Both the position numbers and the translations under genes were made by a program. 64,000 nucleotides of DNA from Phytophthora quininea. Lineage: Eukaryota > Oomycota > Peronosporomycetes > Peronosporales > Peronosporaceae. Positions within the stretch are counted from its first letter, which is position 1, and each line of letters opens with the position of its first letter. Below, piece after piece: positions 12,115-23,683 of this stretch. The notes beneath the pieces were generated by a model. The model saw only the letters and a program-made list of their open reading frames with translations. It did no database searches and had not been told where the DNA came from. The stretch covers positions 232,854 through 296,853 of the forward strand of contig JAAVTG010000623.1 in NCBI GenBank assembly GCA_011947345.1. Reading direction: 5' to 3'.

Positions 12115-12271
12115 ATCGACCGACTAAAGCAGACAAGGTTGAACGCAGCAATGGGGTTGATATCCTCGATCGTTTGCGATTGTGTTACAATCATTTAAAG
12201 ACGTTGAAGTTGGTAGTATAATCACTCTTCACTTTGCAATTTACCGTCACACCAGCAAGCAAGGCGCAAGA

Positions 12272-14317
12272 ATGGAGCAAGACGTGGATCGATCTTCCGC
12301 TCGTGATTCTCGTCCAGACGTCGCTGAGCGGCTGCAGCGTAACAAGGGCCTCGACTTCTTTGTCATCAAGAAGACCATGCACCAGTTCTGCCGCAAGGAA
12401 GCTCGGACGCTGGCGTGGGATGAAGTTCTCCTCGACGTTAATCAGGCAGTCGCCGAAGCCTACCTGCTTGCAAGCTTTTATGTTCTACGGCAGCTGGAGA
12501 GCGGCAAGACACTGAGCATCATGGCCAAGGAGTTCTTCCAGACGTGCCTCAGCCTCGTCACCAACCGCGCCAGGACCAAGTTATCCCTGCAGCAGCGGTT
12601 CCAGCTGGAGCAAGGTCGTGCTGGCGCTCGCCGGTCTCCTCACTTCGCGGAAGCGGCCTTTCGGGCATGGCTTTCGACCAAAACCTTCTACGGTCAGCCA
12701 CCAAACAAGTTTAATGCAGACCTGGAGATGGCTGGCTTTGACTTCATGCAGCTACGTCGCACCACGGCTCCAATCGACGCAACTCATCTCAGCCCAGGAT
12801 GGCTGACGACAGCAGCCACAGCGATGGCGACCAACACTCAGAACAGCGTCGCGGCGAACTTCGCCAAGCGGTTGCGACGGCATGCTCTGGAGACACTGGG
12901 GCTCGAGAAGGAGGAGGCCCACGCTTTGGTCGATGCGGTGTTCGCAGCCGACTACACTAGGAACGACCCCGTGGTCCAGAGTCTGCGTGCCAAGACTCCG
13001 CGGGTTCCTAGCGGCAAAATAAGCTGGAAACCGCATGAAATCGTGCCAGTGATGCATGGCTTCCTGAAGGAGATTAAGGCTGCCAACATTCAGAACGCCG
13101 ACAACGACGAAGTTGATTAGCTTCGTGTCTACGGGTTGCTGCCGTCCAAAACGGCTTCGAGGCTTCGTACTTCACCATGGACTCCTGCGCGTTCCGAGGG
13201 CTTCTGAAACGGAGCCCCCACGTCGACCTGACCATGGCGGTGGAGCTCGGCCCACGAGACGTGGACAGTGCTTGCACTGGAAGAATGAGTCTCGGTGGAA
13301 AGAGCTCAGCGACCTGTGGTGGCGTCGTTTCTTCCGAATCGACGCAGTGGAGAAGGAGGAGAAGAGGACATTTTCAAGGGAGATCTCGACAGATGGATAC
13401 GGCGTCTCCATCCACATGAGCTGCCCTACCAGAGGAAAGAAGAAACGAGCCAAAAACGGCGATCGAGCAGCGACGTGGCAGCCGACGCCACTACGTCGGA
13501 CGTCCTGGGACCCAGGCTCTCCAAGACACCGAAGGGAAAGCTCACGGACTACGACGTTGTGTGGGGTATTGATCTGGGCCGAACAGACTTCATCACAGCT
13601 ACGAACAACCTTGGGAAGTCAGTGCGCTTTTGCACAACTGCATATCGTAGTGTCAGTGGGTTCATGTGCTCTAACCGCCGCTCCAAGAGCGAGATTGCCA
13701 AAGACACCGAGGTGCGCGACCTCCTTCGAGCCACGCCGACCAAGAAAACGGCGAGCCTGTCGGTCTTCATGGAGCACATCAACTTTTTCATTGAGCATGG
13801 ACGCAAGCTACTAACCTTTTTCTACAGGGCGATCTTCAGGAAGTTAAAGTTTCGCAGATACACGCAGAAGACCCGCCAGATCGACCGTGCGATCAACGAG
13901 ATGGCGTCAAACAACAAAAAGACGATTATTGGCTTCGGTGATAGTGGTGCTGCTTGCAACTCCCACATCAAGAACTTTCCGGCCGGCCCTGTCAAAATGT
14001 TAGCCCGTTGTCTCGCAGCTCGATGTGAAGTCGTCGAAGTGGACGAGTTCAGGACCAGCTGTGTGCACTTTGACTGTGTATGCGCGGCGAAGATGACCAA
14101 CCAGATCACCAAGCACGTCTTCCGCAACGAAAAAGAAAAAGTCGTGAAGGTGCACAAGGTCCTGCACTGCTTGATGAAGAGTGGGGGCTGCGGCTTGACC
14201 GTCGACCGGGACGTGAATGCGTCGAAAAACATTCTCAGCATCATCCTGCGGCAGCTACGAGGTGACCCGACACGGCCCGAGAGACTGAGACGCCAACCAC
14301 GGTCGACTCACCAGTGA
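12272..14317 (+). pseudogene. Fanzor (eukaryotic TnpB-like RNA-guided nuclease), disrupted
   Basis: The N-terminal half (12272-13120, about 283 codons from this ATG) is a helical domain as in Fanzor1 proteins. It ends at an in-frame TAG. Protein-like sequence then continues through two further frames (a Y-F-T-M-D-S segment, then R-E-I-S-T-D-G-Y-G-V-S-I) into a clean frame from about 13470. That part carries the RuvC-like core: G-I-D-L-G-R-T-D (Asp codon 13571-13573), I-I-G-F-G-D-S-G, V-V-E-V-D-E-F-R-T-S (Glu codon 14045-14047), a Cys-rich zinc-finger-like part, and D-R-D-V-N-A-S-K-N-I (Asp codons 14204-14206 and 14210-14212). All three catalytic acidic positions appear kept. The nonsense codon and at least three frame changes mean this copy is either dead or badly called. 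No terminal repeats were found by eye. Confidence 0.75.
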
Positions 14318-15119
14318 TCCCCGATCCATTTTATCCAGCCAGGCCATCCATCAGGTGGTAACCTCAAGGAAGCAGGTCGTCTCGCAGCGTCGTCTGCAGG
14401 CATTGCTGGCCGCCGGTCCGACAACAACACCAAAACTGCAAAGAAAAGTAGTAGGAGCGGCATTAATTAATTATATCGTCTCGCTGCTTACAACCGCCAC
14501 CGACAAGCGCTTTGCGCCCACTTCGCCCTGCACTAATGCGCACCGACGCAGCAAGGAGGCTCAGCCTGCTGAGCCGCCGGGCAGCCATCGGTACCCGCTA
14601 CTCTTTCCAATTGCCGGCATGCAGCGCTGCGAGCACATTCACCGCGCTGTCCTCGCAGTCAGATCCGATTCAAATGATAGCACGCAGCTCTCAAGCGTAT
14701 TTCAAAGCGGTGAGGCGTCTAGACACCCGTGCGATGGCTATCAAAAACTTGCATGGGTCCTTCCTTACAAGGGGCCATGCTCTAGGGGCTGACAACGCAC
14801 CCGAATCAAAGCACCATGAAAGCAGTATAATAGCGCTTCAGGACTTTGCGGGGCATAACGGATTTTACCGATTTGTGTACCTTCTCCCAACTGAACACAA
14901 CCCGCCAAATCTGATTGAATTTGAGAGCGGCCGGGACCTATAGCACCTTCTTCAAATTGTATACCTTGGGCGTGGTCACTTGCAGGCCTCACGTCGATTT
15001 TTCCTGCACGTCACCCAGCAAAACGAAGTTATCTGCGCCACAAGTATTCAATCCACCGTGTCTAGCAACCATTGCCCCGCACACCCCACCTTCCCTTCGT
15101 TTCTCCGCTCCAGACCACC
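14318..15119. other. Interval between Fanzor and pogo-like relic
   Basis: The interval contains an open frame on the plus strand from the ATG at 14536 to 14943 (135 codons), with an Arg/Ser/Ala-rich start like a mitochondrial presequence but no recognisable domain. It could be a truncated gene or chance. Any guide RNA of the Fanzor element would be sought at the start of this interval. Confidence 0.25.
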
Positions 15120-15927
15120 ATGCCTTGCTCCCGTGTAGCCAAGTTCATGGCCGAGAAAAAGAGGTCGTGACGTGGATTGAACAAAATGGAGAAGTCCCAA
15201 CCCGCGCCGCTACGTACTTCCAGAACGAGCGCGGCTGGAAGGTTTCTAGCGCCCAAGTACGCTACTGATGGAAGCAGAAAGAGTCGATCAAGAGCGCTCC
15301 TGTCAGCAGCCTGCACTTAAAGGGGCTGGCGCAAAGCCTCGCCTCGTCGAGGTGGAGGACATGATCTTCGATCGTGTGCTGTACCTCCGCTCGGAGAAGA
15401 AGAAGGTTACGAGAGACTTAATTGCAAGTACGCCTGGAAAGGCGATTGTTTGGGGCTCGATGCGTGCGCACACGTCCAAGGCCGTTAAGGCGCGAGCTGT
15501 GAAAAAGGACCTGCAGATGTTCGTCATTCCTGGCGGCTTGACGCCGTATGTGTAGGCCGGCGACATCGGCATCTACAAGTCGTTCAAAGACAAGCTCTCG
15601 GTGATCATTGACGAGTGGAAATCGTCGGACCGTGTCGTGTACACGAAAGCTGTCAATCCAAAGCACCCACCTGTCGAGGATGTCGTCCAGTGGGTCCAAA
15701 CGGCGTGGAAAGCCGTACCAGATAAAGTTGTGAGTCGTTCAGTTGCAGCAGCTGGATTTTCGCCAATCTATGAGGATTGGCACATCAATCGCCATGACGT
15801 GTATGGTGACCTGTTTTGCCGAAAGTGGGTTTCGCGTGATGAGGAGTCTGAAAGCGACGACGTTGGAGAAGAGCATCTGGAAAACATGGATGAGTTCACG
15901 ATCTGGGACTCCGAGGCATCTGTGTAG
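15120..15927 (+). mobile_element. Internally deleted pogo/CENP-B-like DDE transposase relic
   Basis: The N-terminal part reads through a helix-turn-helix-like stretch (T-R-A-A-T-Y-F-Q-N-E-R-G-W) across a frame change and a stop, then a charged segment ending R-D-L-I-A. It jumps directly to the end of a DDE-1 domain: I-V-W-G-S-M-R-A-H-T-S-K-A-V-K and V-I-P-G-G-L-T-P-Y. After a stop at 15553-15555 it continues with G-D-I-G-I-Y-K-S-F-K-D-K-L and an acidic C-terminus. The central catalytic part normally found between these pieces is missing, so this is a non-autonomous deletion derivative. It has at least two stops and two frame changes. Confidence 0.6.
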
Positions 15928-16299
15928 TGAGAAGTGTAGTGCACCGTATTCATTTTGTATTCCCTGAGTAGTGCTGATGGTTTTATAATGGATTAATATA
16001 CGGTGCGTTATTTGGTAAAATCCGTTTGTACTGTTTGCCCCAGGCACTGGTCTGCGACCCCAATGACGATGCCAGCAATAACATCGGCCTCCGCTTCACT
16101 GTTCGAATGACAAGCAAAGAGATGGACTTGACCGACTAAGATGGCGTGCGTGGATCCCTCGCTACTATCGAAAATTCCCTATCGCTCGACTGAGCGGCAT
16201 TTCACTTTCCAAAGCAATCATCCCGCGGCGAATGCTTCTTTCTCAACATTGACAGCTGCTGCTGGCTGGCTGAAAAGCACGCATATCCCGATGGGATCG

Positions 16300-17560
16300 T
16301 TCTGGCAAAGGTTGTTCGTCAAATATATCAAGTCAACATGTATCGGGGCTATTCCAAAGAATTCCGACGACTAACAGGACAGTTTTTAGAAACATGTTGA
16401 TTGTACATCGCCAAGTGAGTAGTAATAAATGCCACCAACATGTATTCGCTTTTGTTTATGAGTGTACGACGTTATGAGCTGTTAAAGTGTTTGGATCCCG
16501 GCATTTTTTCTTTTCACGGCAACTAGCGTGAATGAATCCTCATTTACCAACCTGTTGGAATATGACGTCGAACAATTCTTCACCTTGTTCGTTGGGGACA
16601 GGATCTCGAACATAATCGCAAGCTGTGAAATTCCCACTGTTTGACTTTCACGGAATCAACAGCACCAAGAACGACATCAGAGTTCCAACAGCGAGGCTTC
16701 TGTAGAAAATGGACATTCACTTATCACGATAAAACTTATGCATCTTGCGGCCAATATTCCGAATTGCACTCGATGTCAGCAGCTTCAGCTGCTGAAAAAT
16801 CCCGCTGAGCGAAACGAATAACAAAAGTCTGCTTGAATGCACCAACAGGTATTTGGATGGGAGCAGGAATCATATTTGCCAAACTCCAGCTTAAGAAAGC
16901 GAGAAGGTCTCGGTAAAGACCAGCAAACAGCAACCTTTTTGTTGTTGCTATAGCCCGTTTCGAAGAAACAACAATTTTAATGCAGTCCGAGGTATCGATT
17001 CTCTTCATTGCTCCCTTGTCCAAGGTTTTGCTGCTTTTACTGGCAAAACGAGACAACGTTGATATTGCTTCCGCCGATGGAATCCGTAGCATGTGAACTC
17101 ATTCAGACACTTGTTATAATTGACGGTTTGGAAGACAACCGAAAAAAACGCACTCGAATTCCTTCAGTGCTTCACAGTCGGTATCAAGCGAAGGCTCCCG
17201 ATAGACTGGACTGATTAACTGCACAAAGTTTACGAGCGCATCTGGATCAACTTGTCGAGGTGATCATCGAACAAGCACGACTATTTCCTAGGAGAGAGTC
17301 GGCTGGATAAAATAGTCGGTTGTCTATTCAACAGCAGCAAGCGGACAATGCACGAAAACAATTTTGAAAGTGCAAACGCGTGCCACCTTCGACATGTTAA
17401 CTTCATTCGCAAGCGTGCTGCTAGTCTACACATTCGTTGATTTGGTTTTGTCCGCTCATTGTCGAGTAACTTTACAGATAGCCCAGAGTAGTCGATGTCT
17501 GCATATAAACAAATGAGACGATACCTGTAGGTTGCAATGTTGATCTTCAAAGTTACGGAA
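16300..17560. repeat. Unknown dispersed repeat, copy A
   Basis: AT-rich sequence sharing ordered blocks with 24740-26456 and with parts of 19260-19870. Examples are the block with ATTCGCTTTTGTTT, the block ending CGAACAATTCTTC, and the block around GCCACCTTCGACATGTTAAC. Similarity is interrupted, so the element is old. No terminal repeats or intact coding region were seen. Apart from this repeat, 15928-17739 holds nothing I can support as a gene. Confidence 0.45.
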
Positions 17561-17739
17561 GGTGTATCTCGGTGGTCCCATCCAGTGATCTTAAACTGGA
17601 TGCGTAGTATAACAGCGTTTCCACGTCCTACGCCTTAGCCCACAGTACTCAATGACTAAAACAATGTCTTCTAAAGTGAATGATCTGTCAACATTGACAG
17701 TTTTAGCTCAAACGCAGTCCACACCAATTTCGAATCCCC

Positions 17740-18153
17740 ATGCGTCCGACCAACTACTTGTTGTTGGTTGCGGCGGTTTTCACTGTTTCAACTGGAAACG
17801 CATTGTCGGAGAAGGTTTCCATCTCGAAGGCGGCGTCTCTTGATGTGGTCGCCAACGCAGTTGATGTCGACGAAAAGCGATTCCTGCGTGTCTCCAAGGC
17901 GGTAGACGATGAAGTCGTCGACGACGATAATGACGAAAACCATGGCTTCTATGATTTCTTTAAGAGTGCCCCCATATCTGACATTCTGAAGGAGCTCAAG
18001 ACTTCAGCCGGTCAAAACAGACTGTTCCGTTCGTGTCGAAGCGGTGGAACGTCCAAGGGCGACGTCCTCGAATCCTTCGAAGGTCGTGATAACGCCAAGG
18101 AAATCGCCGAAGACATCTTTTCATTCCTTAAGGCCAATCGCCGCCACGAGTAG
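17740..18153 (+). CDS. RXLR effector, 137 aa
   Basis: This intact ORF has a signal peptide of about 21 residues (hydrophobic core L-L-L-V-A-A-V-F) and the RXLR motif R-F-L-R at residues 47-50. An acidic Asp/Glu tract follows at about residues 55-67 in place of a canonical EER. The C-terminus is short, about 70 residues, and ends F-L-K-A-N-R-R-H. RXLR proteins are secreted from haustoria or hyphae and act inside host cells. Paralogues in this window are at 23684, 28902 and 30063, with a relic near 35861. A decayed fragment of a PPTase gene lies just downstream (18313-18519), as it does beside two other members. Confidence 0.85.
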   Translation: MRPTNYLLLVAAVFTVSTGNALSEKVSISKAASLDVVANAVDVDEKRFLRVSKAVDDEVVDDDNDENHGFYDFFKSAPISDILKELKTSAGQNRLFRSCRSGGTSKGDVLESFEGRDNAKEIAEDIFSFLKANRRHE

Positions 18154-18221
18154 ATCAACGGGAACTAAAGACGAAATGATGCCTCGACAATGCAAACGAA
18201 TGGGCCATCTCACATAATGCT

Positions 18222-18272
18222 AGTATTTGTTTTGTTTTGTTTTGTGTTGTTTTGTGTTGTTTTGTGGTGTGT
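18222..18272 (+). repeat. TTTTG-type simple repeat
   Basis: Imperfect tandem TTTTG/TTTGTG units directly downstream of the RXLR gene. No coding potential. Confidence 0.8.
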
Positions 18273-18312
18273 TGCTGACACTTCGTTGATTCTTGGGACT
18301 CACTTCTTCTGA

Positions 18313-18519
18313 GTGAACACGACGTATATTACGACAACGACTGCACCAGTTCTCCGTTCACGAGCGCAGCAACTGATTCGTTTCGTGTTCGCAAAGGACT
18401 TTGGGGGCCAGAGGTTCGCGTTGGCCAATCGACTCATGGAACGACTTCATGCGAACTACGATGGCGACAATATTGCCATGGAATTCCTAACGATTATTAA
18501 TGCTATCAGATCTTTCTGA
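18313..18519 (+). pseudogene. Relic of 4'-phosphopantetheinyl transferase N-terminal exon
   Basis: This 68-codon fragment aligns by eye with the first exon of the PPTase gene at 30619. T-A-P-V-L-R-S matches T-A-P-A-P-T-P, R-F-V-F-A-K-D-F matches R-F-M-F-P-K-D-Q, and R-F-A-L-A-N-R-L-M-E-R-L matches K-L-A-L-A-S-R followed by L-Q-R-Q-L. Only this piece remains. Its position after an RXLR gene copies the order seen at 30063-31495. Confidence 0.55.
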
Positions 18520-19990
18520 AAACAAAATCAAGTAAGCGGCAGTCTTCATCAATCATGCCATCGAAGTTATTGTCGACTCAAATTATGTTCATCTAACGAA
18601 TCACCATCGTCGAAACAATACTGAAGTCTTTTTCAAGTTTTGAATAGCCTTCTATTTCGTTTTTATGATTTTTTTCCCAAGTGAAGCCTTGTATCTGTTG
18701 AGAAGTAACAAAATGTTGCTAGTCGAGCTATCCCCTTTGAATTTTTTTGCAGTTCAAACCATTGCTGTCATAAATTTATGGACGGAGGCCGCACCCGCAG
18801 CTTTCGTACGCATAAAATGTTTGACACAAGTGGAAAATGACAGCGTAGCGCTATATTGGAGCGATCCCCGTAGGTTTTTCTTTTCTGGCAGTTCGAGGTC
18901 ATGGTGCCATAATTTATTTTATTGTCTCGACCACTTCGGCCCACGAAACCCAAAATATTGTATTAAGAGGCATCTGAAGCAACGACTAGAGCCAATTTAA
19001 AAAAAAACAGCAAGTGGAATCATCGGCATGCGATAACACAATCTCCTTCTTAGTTATGGGACACCAAAGGATTATTTGACTTCCAGAACTGGATGATATA
19101 CCGGAGGCATGGGCCCAGGCGAATACAATCACATTGCTTCAAAAGAGCCTAACACGTCTTCTGAAGCTCACTACCCCCAAGTAATACACATATACGCATT
19201 TTAATTAATTAATGCAGGCACGACAGGAAGCGGATTCGAGAACAAAACACAAAGAGCGAGAGCTGCTGCAACTTCAAAACAATTGTTCGCAGTACAGTGG
19301 GGAACATCACCAAACACAATCGCAAGCAGTGCCAAAATGGAAGGAGAAATGTTATTTGACTTTCACGGGTCTCTTTATTGTAGCCGCAGTACCATGAACA
19401 GCATTGACTACCCTCACGCGAGTTCAAATAATAAGAGCCTCCGCCTTTATAAATTTGATGCCACCAGCGCCGATGGATGTACTGTACGAGTTGCTGCTAC
19501 TGTTGGCTTCTTTGACCTCGATTAATCCATCGGCGCCATTGCAGTTAACAATGTAAACGGCGGGCTAGACAGCCAACATCCGGCTGCATCTACATCAACT
19601 TCTCGACTTTTTCCTTAAAGAGAATTGGTTAGATAGTTGTGGCTGTTGGAATTGCATTGCGAAACTTCTGGAGCAGCAAGCATATTGTTACGAATAAAAC
19701 CTTGCAAGTGAAAACGCGCGCCACCTTCGACAGTTGTACTCCACTCACCAGCGTGTGCTGCCTTGCGTACACGAACGTGAAGTTCTTTTGGTCGGGAACC
19801 CTTCATTGCCGATAAACTTTACAAGTAGTCCAAAGTTGAGTACTTTGTAGTCGACAGTGCTCTAGAAAAATAAATACAATAAAGGTATTATACATTTGTA
19901 TTATCAAACAATTTATTATTGGGATTCACCTAAACCTATAAAGTATAAAATTGGGTCCGTAATCAATGTACTGTTTTTTTACCAGTTCCG
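18520..19990. other. AT-rich interval with repeat copy B
   Basis: Most of 18520-19250 shows nothing I can name. From about 19260 to 19870 it carries shortened blocks of the same repeat found at 16300 and 24740, including a GCCACCTTCGACAGTTGTAC block and a CCAAAGTTGAGTACTTTGTA block. No gene is supported. Confidence 0.4.
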
Positions 19991-19999
19991 TTGGCCACC

Positions 20000-21910
20000 A
20001 AGACAGCAAAAAACTCCTGGTTCTCGAGTCTGCTCTTTCGATGCGGTTTGTGCGAAAATCATTCGTATTTTCGCCGTCTTCTCCCATGTCTACCTCGCGC
20101 AGCGTTTACCAATTCTTCTTCACTGACTGCGGCAGTGATGCCTTCATTTCGCCTCCAAGCACCCAGATTACCTCGCAGTGTTTACGGCTAGCCATCAGCA
20201 CCATAACCAACCTCTCGAAGCCCACGGATTCGTCGACGCTCGCACGGTGGAGGTCGTCAAGTGGATGGAGTGGATTATCGTGCGGAACCAACCTCGCTTA
20301 GAGGTGAATAACGCACTCACGAGAGCACTTGCCGTGGCGAACCCCATCTCGTCGCAGACACTTGTGCGCTACATGCGCCACGTGACAGTCAGTGTCGGCG
20401 AGAAAATCGTCTCCCTCGTGGGGAGAATTCTTAGGGGTGATGTTCGACGGGTGGTCGATCGGTACGATGCATTTCGAAGCAATCTACGCCGTGGGTGTGA
20501 AGGACAACATCTTGCATCGGCCCCTGCCCTCCATCTCTCCCGCGGAATAAATGCCAGATAGCTGCTGCGCACATCGAGATGATCGATAACGTACTTGGTC
20601 TGTACAGCAAACAGCTAGAGATGCTACGCTTCATTGTCGGTGACAATTACACCACGAACCAAGCCATTGCAACATGTCTCGGTGTGCCGTTGGTTGGCTG
20701 TGCTAGCCACCGCTTCAACTTGACGGTTTGTCGCTACTTGGCCGACTACGACGACCTCGTGACCCATGTGCAAACGCTATGCGTGCAGCTTCGACTTCCG
20801 AATAGCAGCGCAAAGCTAGCGATGCAAACTGGAACGGAGGCTCTCAAATCCAATGCAACGTGGTAGTCATCGACCTACACGATATTAAAGCGCTTCTTGA
20901 CATTTGTGACGCGATTAAGATGGTGAGCAAAGTTGAAGACCTTGTGCCACGTTGGAGCGCGCATCACCGGATTGTTCAGCTTGTCGGACGTCTTGTAGAT
21001 CTTGACAGTGTTTACATCAAGCGCAGCGGGGCTGCGTAGCAGTACGTGTGCACAGATGAAGACGTAGGACTTCCCGAGTCTGTGTCTTTAGGCTTCCAAC
21101 CTTCGGTTCTATACAAGACTCAAAGTACAGTCCCGTAAGTAGGACTTGAAGAATCAGTGTCCTTTAAAACAAGGACAACACTGATTAACTGCAACAATAG
21201 AACTGTATTGAATTGTTTATCTGACCTTGGTGTAAATCTATAGACTTTACTATGTGGCATAGTTAACCCAAGAGATGTGTAAATAAGTGGTGGAGAGCCA
21301 GATGGCACAGAGTCGAAACTGTATACACAGTTAAGAGTTTCATGTAACCTCCAAAGTCAACGCACAGTAATGACTTTTGGATAACCCCGTTGCATCATGC
21401 TGCAGTGACAAAAGCTGACGTTGGCCGACGATTGACTTCTCTTCGACGCTGTCATCGCCAAGTTCCCTGCCACGGCGGAGTATCTCAAAGAAGAAGCAAT
21501 AATTGTGCACTCACCCGTCTTTGAGAGTGCTGTGGTGAAGATTCTCTCCGATCGAACACTGCAAATGGATAAAAAGAAGCAGTTTCAAGGCTCGAGACCA
21601 GAGACACTGGTCAACCAACGTCCACGGAAAAGGTGGACTTCGCAACGGCTGCTCTTCGTCTCGTCAAGAAACCCTGTCACACTTCTGTCTACAAGTACTC
21701 CGGTTTGCTAGCCAAGGTCCCTCCGACAAGCAACCGCTGTGAGCGTCTCTTTTCGCAGTGCAAAATTGATTTTGACTCCACCACGTGCAAGTCTGCTGCC
21801 AGCAAACTTCGAGATGATCGTTTTCTCTGGGCAAACAGCGATCTTTGGGACTTTACCTCTCCTGTAGGCTTGGACTCTCGGCAGCGGTGGATTTTGAGCC
21901 CTGGGCAACA
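20000..21910 (+). mobile_element. Dead hAT transposase
   Basis: Pieces of a hAT-family transposase appear in order in changing frames. They are an N-terminal Q-F-F-F-T segment near 20110, a helical region (T-V-E-V-V-K-W-M-E-W-I) near 20250, the catalytic-domain hallmark F-D-G-W-S near 20445, V-G-D-N-Y-T-T-N-Q and C-A-S-H-R-F-N-L near 20640-20720, and a C-terminal dimerisation part (V-P-P-T-S-N-R-C-E-R-L-F-S) near 21730. Stops and frame changes are frequent. About 21060-21400 looks like an unrelated insertion. The element is not functional. Confidence 0.65.
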
Positions 21911-22177
21911 GCATGATAGGTCAATTTCACACCATTTCCCCGTTTTGACCCTTGCAATATACTGATTAATAATTGAGGTATTTATTATTCCCAGCCCAAT
22001 TCCATTTTTTATTGTCAGAGCACTGGAAGTCATATACGTCTGCGTACTGGACCTAGATTTCGGGTGCTTCCGGTCTTATCACTGTTCAGAGCTGCAGTTT
22101 TCTCTTACGAGAAAGCTGGATGCCAGCAGTGTGGTAGTCTAAGAAAGTTTGTGAGTGTTCTAGTAGAATTCACAATC

Positions 22178-22657
22178 TATAGTGGAATTTAAGTATGATC
22201 ATGGTGGTGTATTTACAATTAATCTTTTACGCTCGAAATGCTGGTTTCTACGTTAGCTAACTTAGGTACGAGCCTGTGGTTTTGCATGGTGATTGGCCAC
22301 TTCGGCCCCCTGAATGCCGTGTTGACCAGGGATGATAAGAGTGAATTGTTTTCGTACGTAAGTGAATGTTTAAGGTATGTTTTTTTCGTCGGCGGGACTC
22401 GAACCCGCAAGATTTGCCGGAGCTTCCACCACCTCGATTTGATGCTCTCTTCAATGTGGGCTTCGATTACGCCACGCAGAGCACAAGGAGCACCGCCGTG
22501 AAGCTCCATCGCTAGACAACAGTTTAGCTGAGTCTACATCTTGCCTCGTAGGGCACAGACCACGCAGTGCACTCGGCTCACAACTACCAGCAGGCTCGCC
22601 ACTGCCCCGCTGAGTGTTCCCATGTCTTCATCTCAATCTGGATAACACCACACAATC
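22178..22657 (-). mobile_element. tRNA-like SINE insertion
   Basis: Minus strand: a perfect Pol III A box, TGGCGTAATCG (22464-22474), and B box, GGTTCGAGTCC (22395-22405), inside a GCGGG/CCCGC T-arm and followed by a run of A. The acceptor stem pairs poorly, so this is not a normal tRNA gene. The segment is absent from the related sequence at about 27440-27570. It is flanked by the 7-bp repeat CACAATC (22171-22177 and 22651-22657), as expected for a transposed SINE-like unit. Confidence 0.5.
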
Positions 22658-23219
22658 CAGGCACTTTTCAAGGATTGCTTCGGCATCACATCGCAGACTA
22701 GAGCGTGCGCGTTGAACGACCAAGCACAAGATCGGCACTGATGGTCATACTTGACTTGTTAGGCTCGTTATGTCACGACATATTCAACAACGAGTCGCCA
22801 AAAATGAGAATCAACAATACAACATACATATGGTTTGCTAGTGAAAAGTATCTGGTTGCTGTGCAGCATCAAAACTGTTCGGAGACTTCGAAGGCACGCT
22901 TCTCGGTGTACCGACCCATCTCAAGATTTTATACAGTCGAAGCATATGGCAGATCCTAGCCATCCAGCACACAGCTTTTACACACAACCACAAAAAAGTA
23001 TCCCGGGCTACTGTATTTACTTCCATGAAGCGCTTACATTGGAGCTTTACCAGACCAGGTCTAACAGTACTTTGCAGCAGATGCCGTCAAAGGCGGCTCG
23101 GTCCTCGACAAATACACGAGCCTCATGATGCCATGGTTATGGCTCAATCTTTCGTGTCCAGTCTGGCAAATCTGGCACATCTGGCAGATCTCACTCCTAC
23201 GCGCGACCAATGAACGGCA

Positions 23220-23467
23220 GCCGAACTAGATAGTGCGACCAGGAGCCACGTGCTCTAATCGCACAAACTGGACCTCGAACGGATCGTGAGATCGAGAGCT
23301 TCAAGTGAGCCAGTCGATCAACTTGGTCAACGAGATTTTGTGTTGCTCTCGTGAGTCACGATGTAAATTGTTAGAAGGAAACACAGACTTTTAACTCGTT
23401 GGAAGATGAACTCTTTGCTTCTCCTGATGGCTTGACCGCAACTCTGCCGGGTTCGTCGTGGCTTTCT
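23220..23467 (+). repeat. Upstream duplication block, unit 1
   Basis: About 245 bp are essentially identical to 28421-28668, upstream of the next RXLR copy. Weaker similarity extends further up on both sides (around 22650 and 27540), so the RXLR gene was duplicated with its promoter region. The two units are about 5.2 kb apart in the same orientation. Confidence 0.8.
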
Positions 23468-23645
23468 TTTAATCAAAAGGCAGATTCATCGCAGTTGTTC
23501 AGAATCGACATTGTGAGAATACCCTGCGAGTGCTGTCATTTCGTTTCGACCTCAAATCGGAAGCTCCCGCATCTGCTGGCTGGGAGTCCCATTATCCATA
23601 CGGTTGGAAGGAGATGGACCGCTCTCTCGCGTTTTGCTGTTCACC

Positions 23646-23661
23646 ACTCACTCTTCAATTC
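23646..23661 (+). promoter_or_regulatory. Inr-like element of RXLR copy 2
   Basis: ACTCACTCTTCAATTC matches the oomycete Inr consensus at most positions and lies 22 bp before the ATG at 23684. Confidence 0.4.
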
Positions 23662-23683
23662 GACTCCAAAGTCTCCAGTCACC

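Noticed and set aside
13118..13120. TAG in Fanzor as a reassigned or readthrough codon
   Set aside because: TAG is used as the normal stop in neighbouring genes (SAH hydrolase, V-ATPase E, RXLR), and frame changes follow it.
18222..18272. Tandem TTTTG units as a CRISPR-like or regulatory array
   Set aside because: Simple-sequence repeat without spacers in a eukaryotic genome.
20000..20561. 127-codon ORF as an independent gene
   Set aside because: It is one frame segment of the dead hAT transposase; the F-D-G-W-S motif continues in the next frame.
22380..22480. Functional tRNA gene on the minus strand
   Set aside because: A and B boxes and T-arm are good, but the acceptor stem pairs at only about four of seven positions and the D-arm is poor; a SINE or tRNA relic is more likely.
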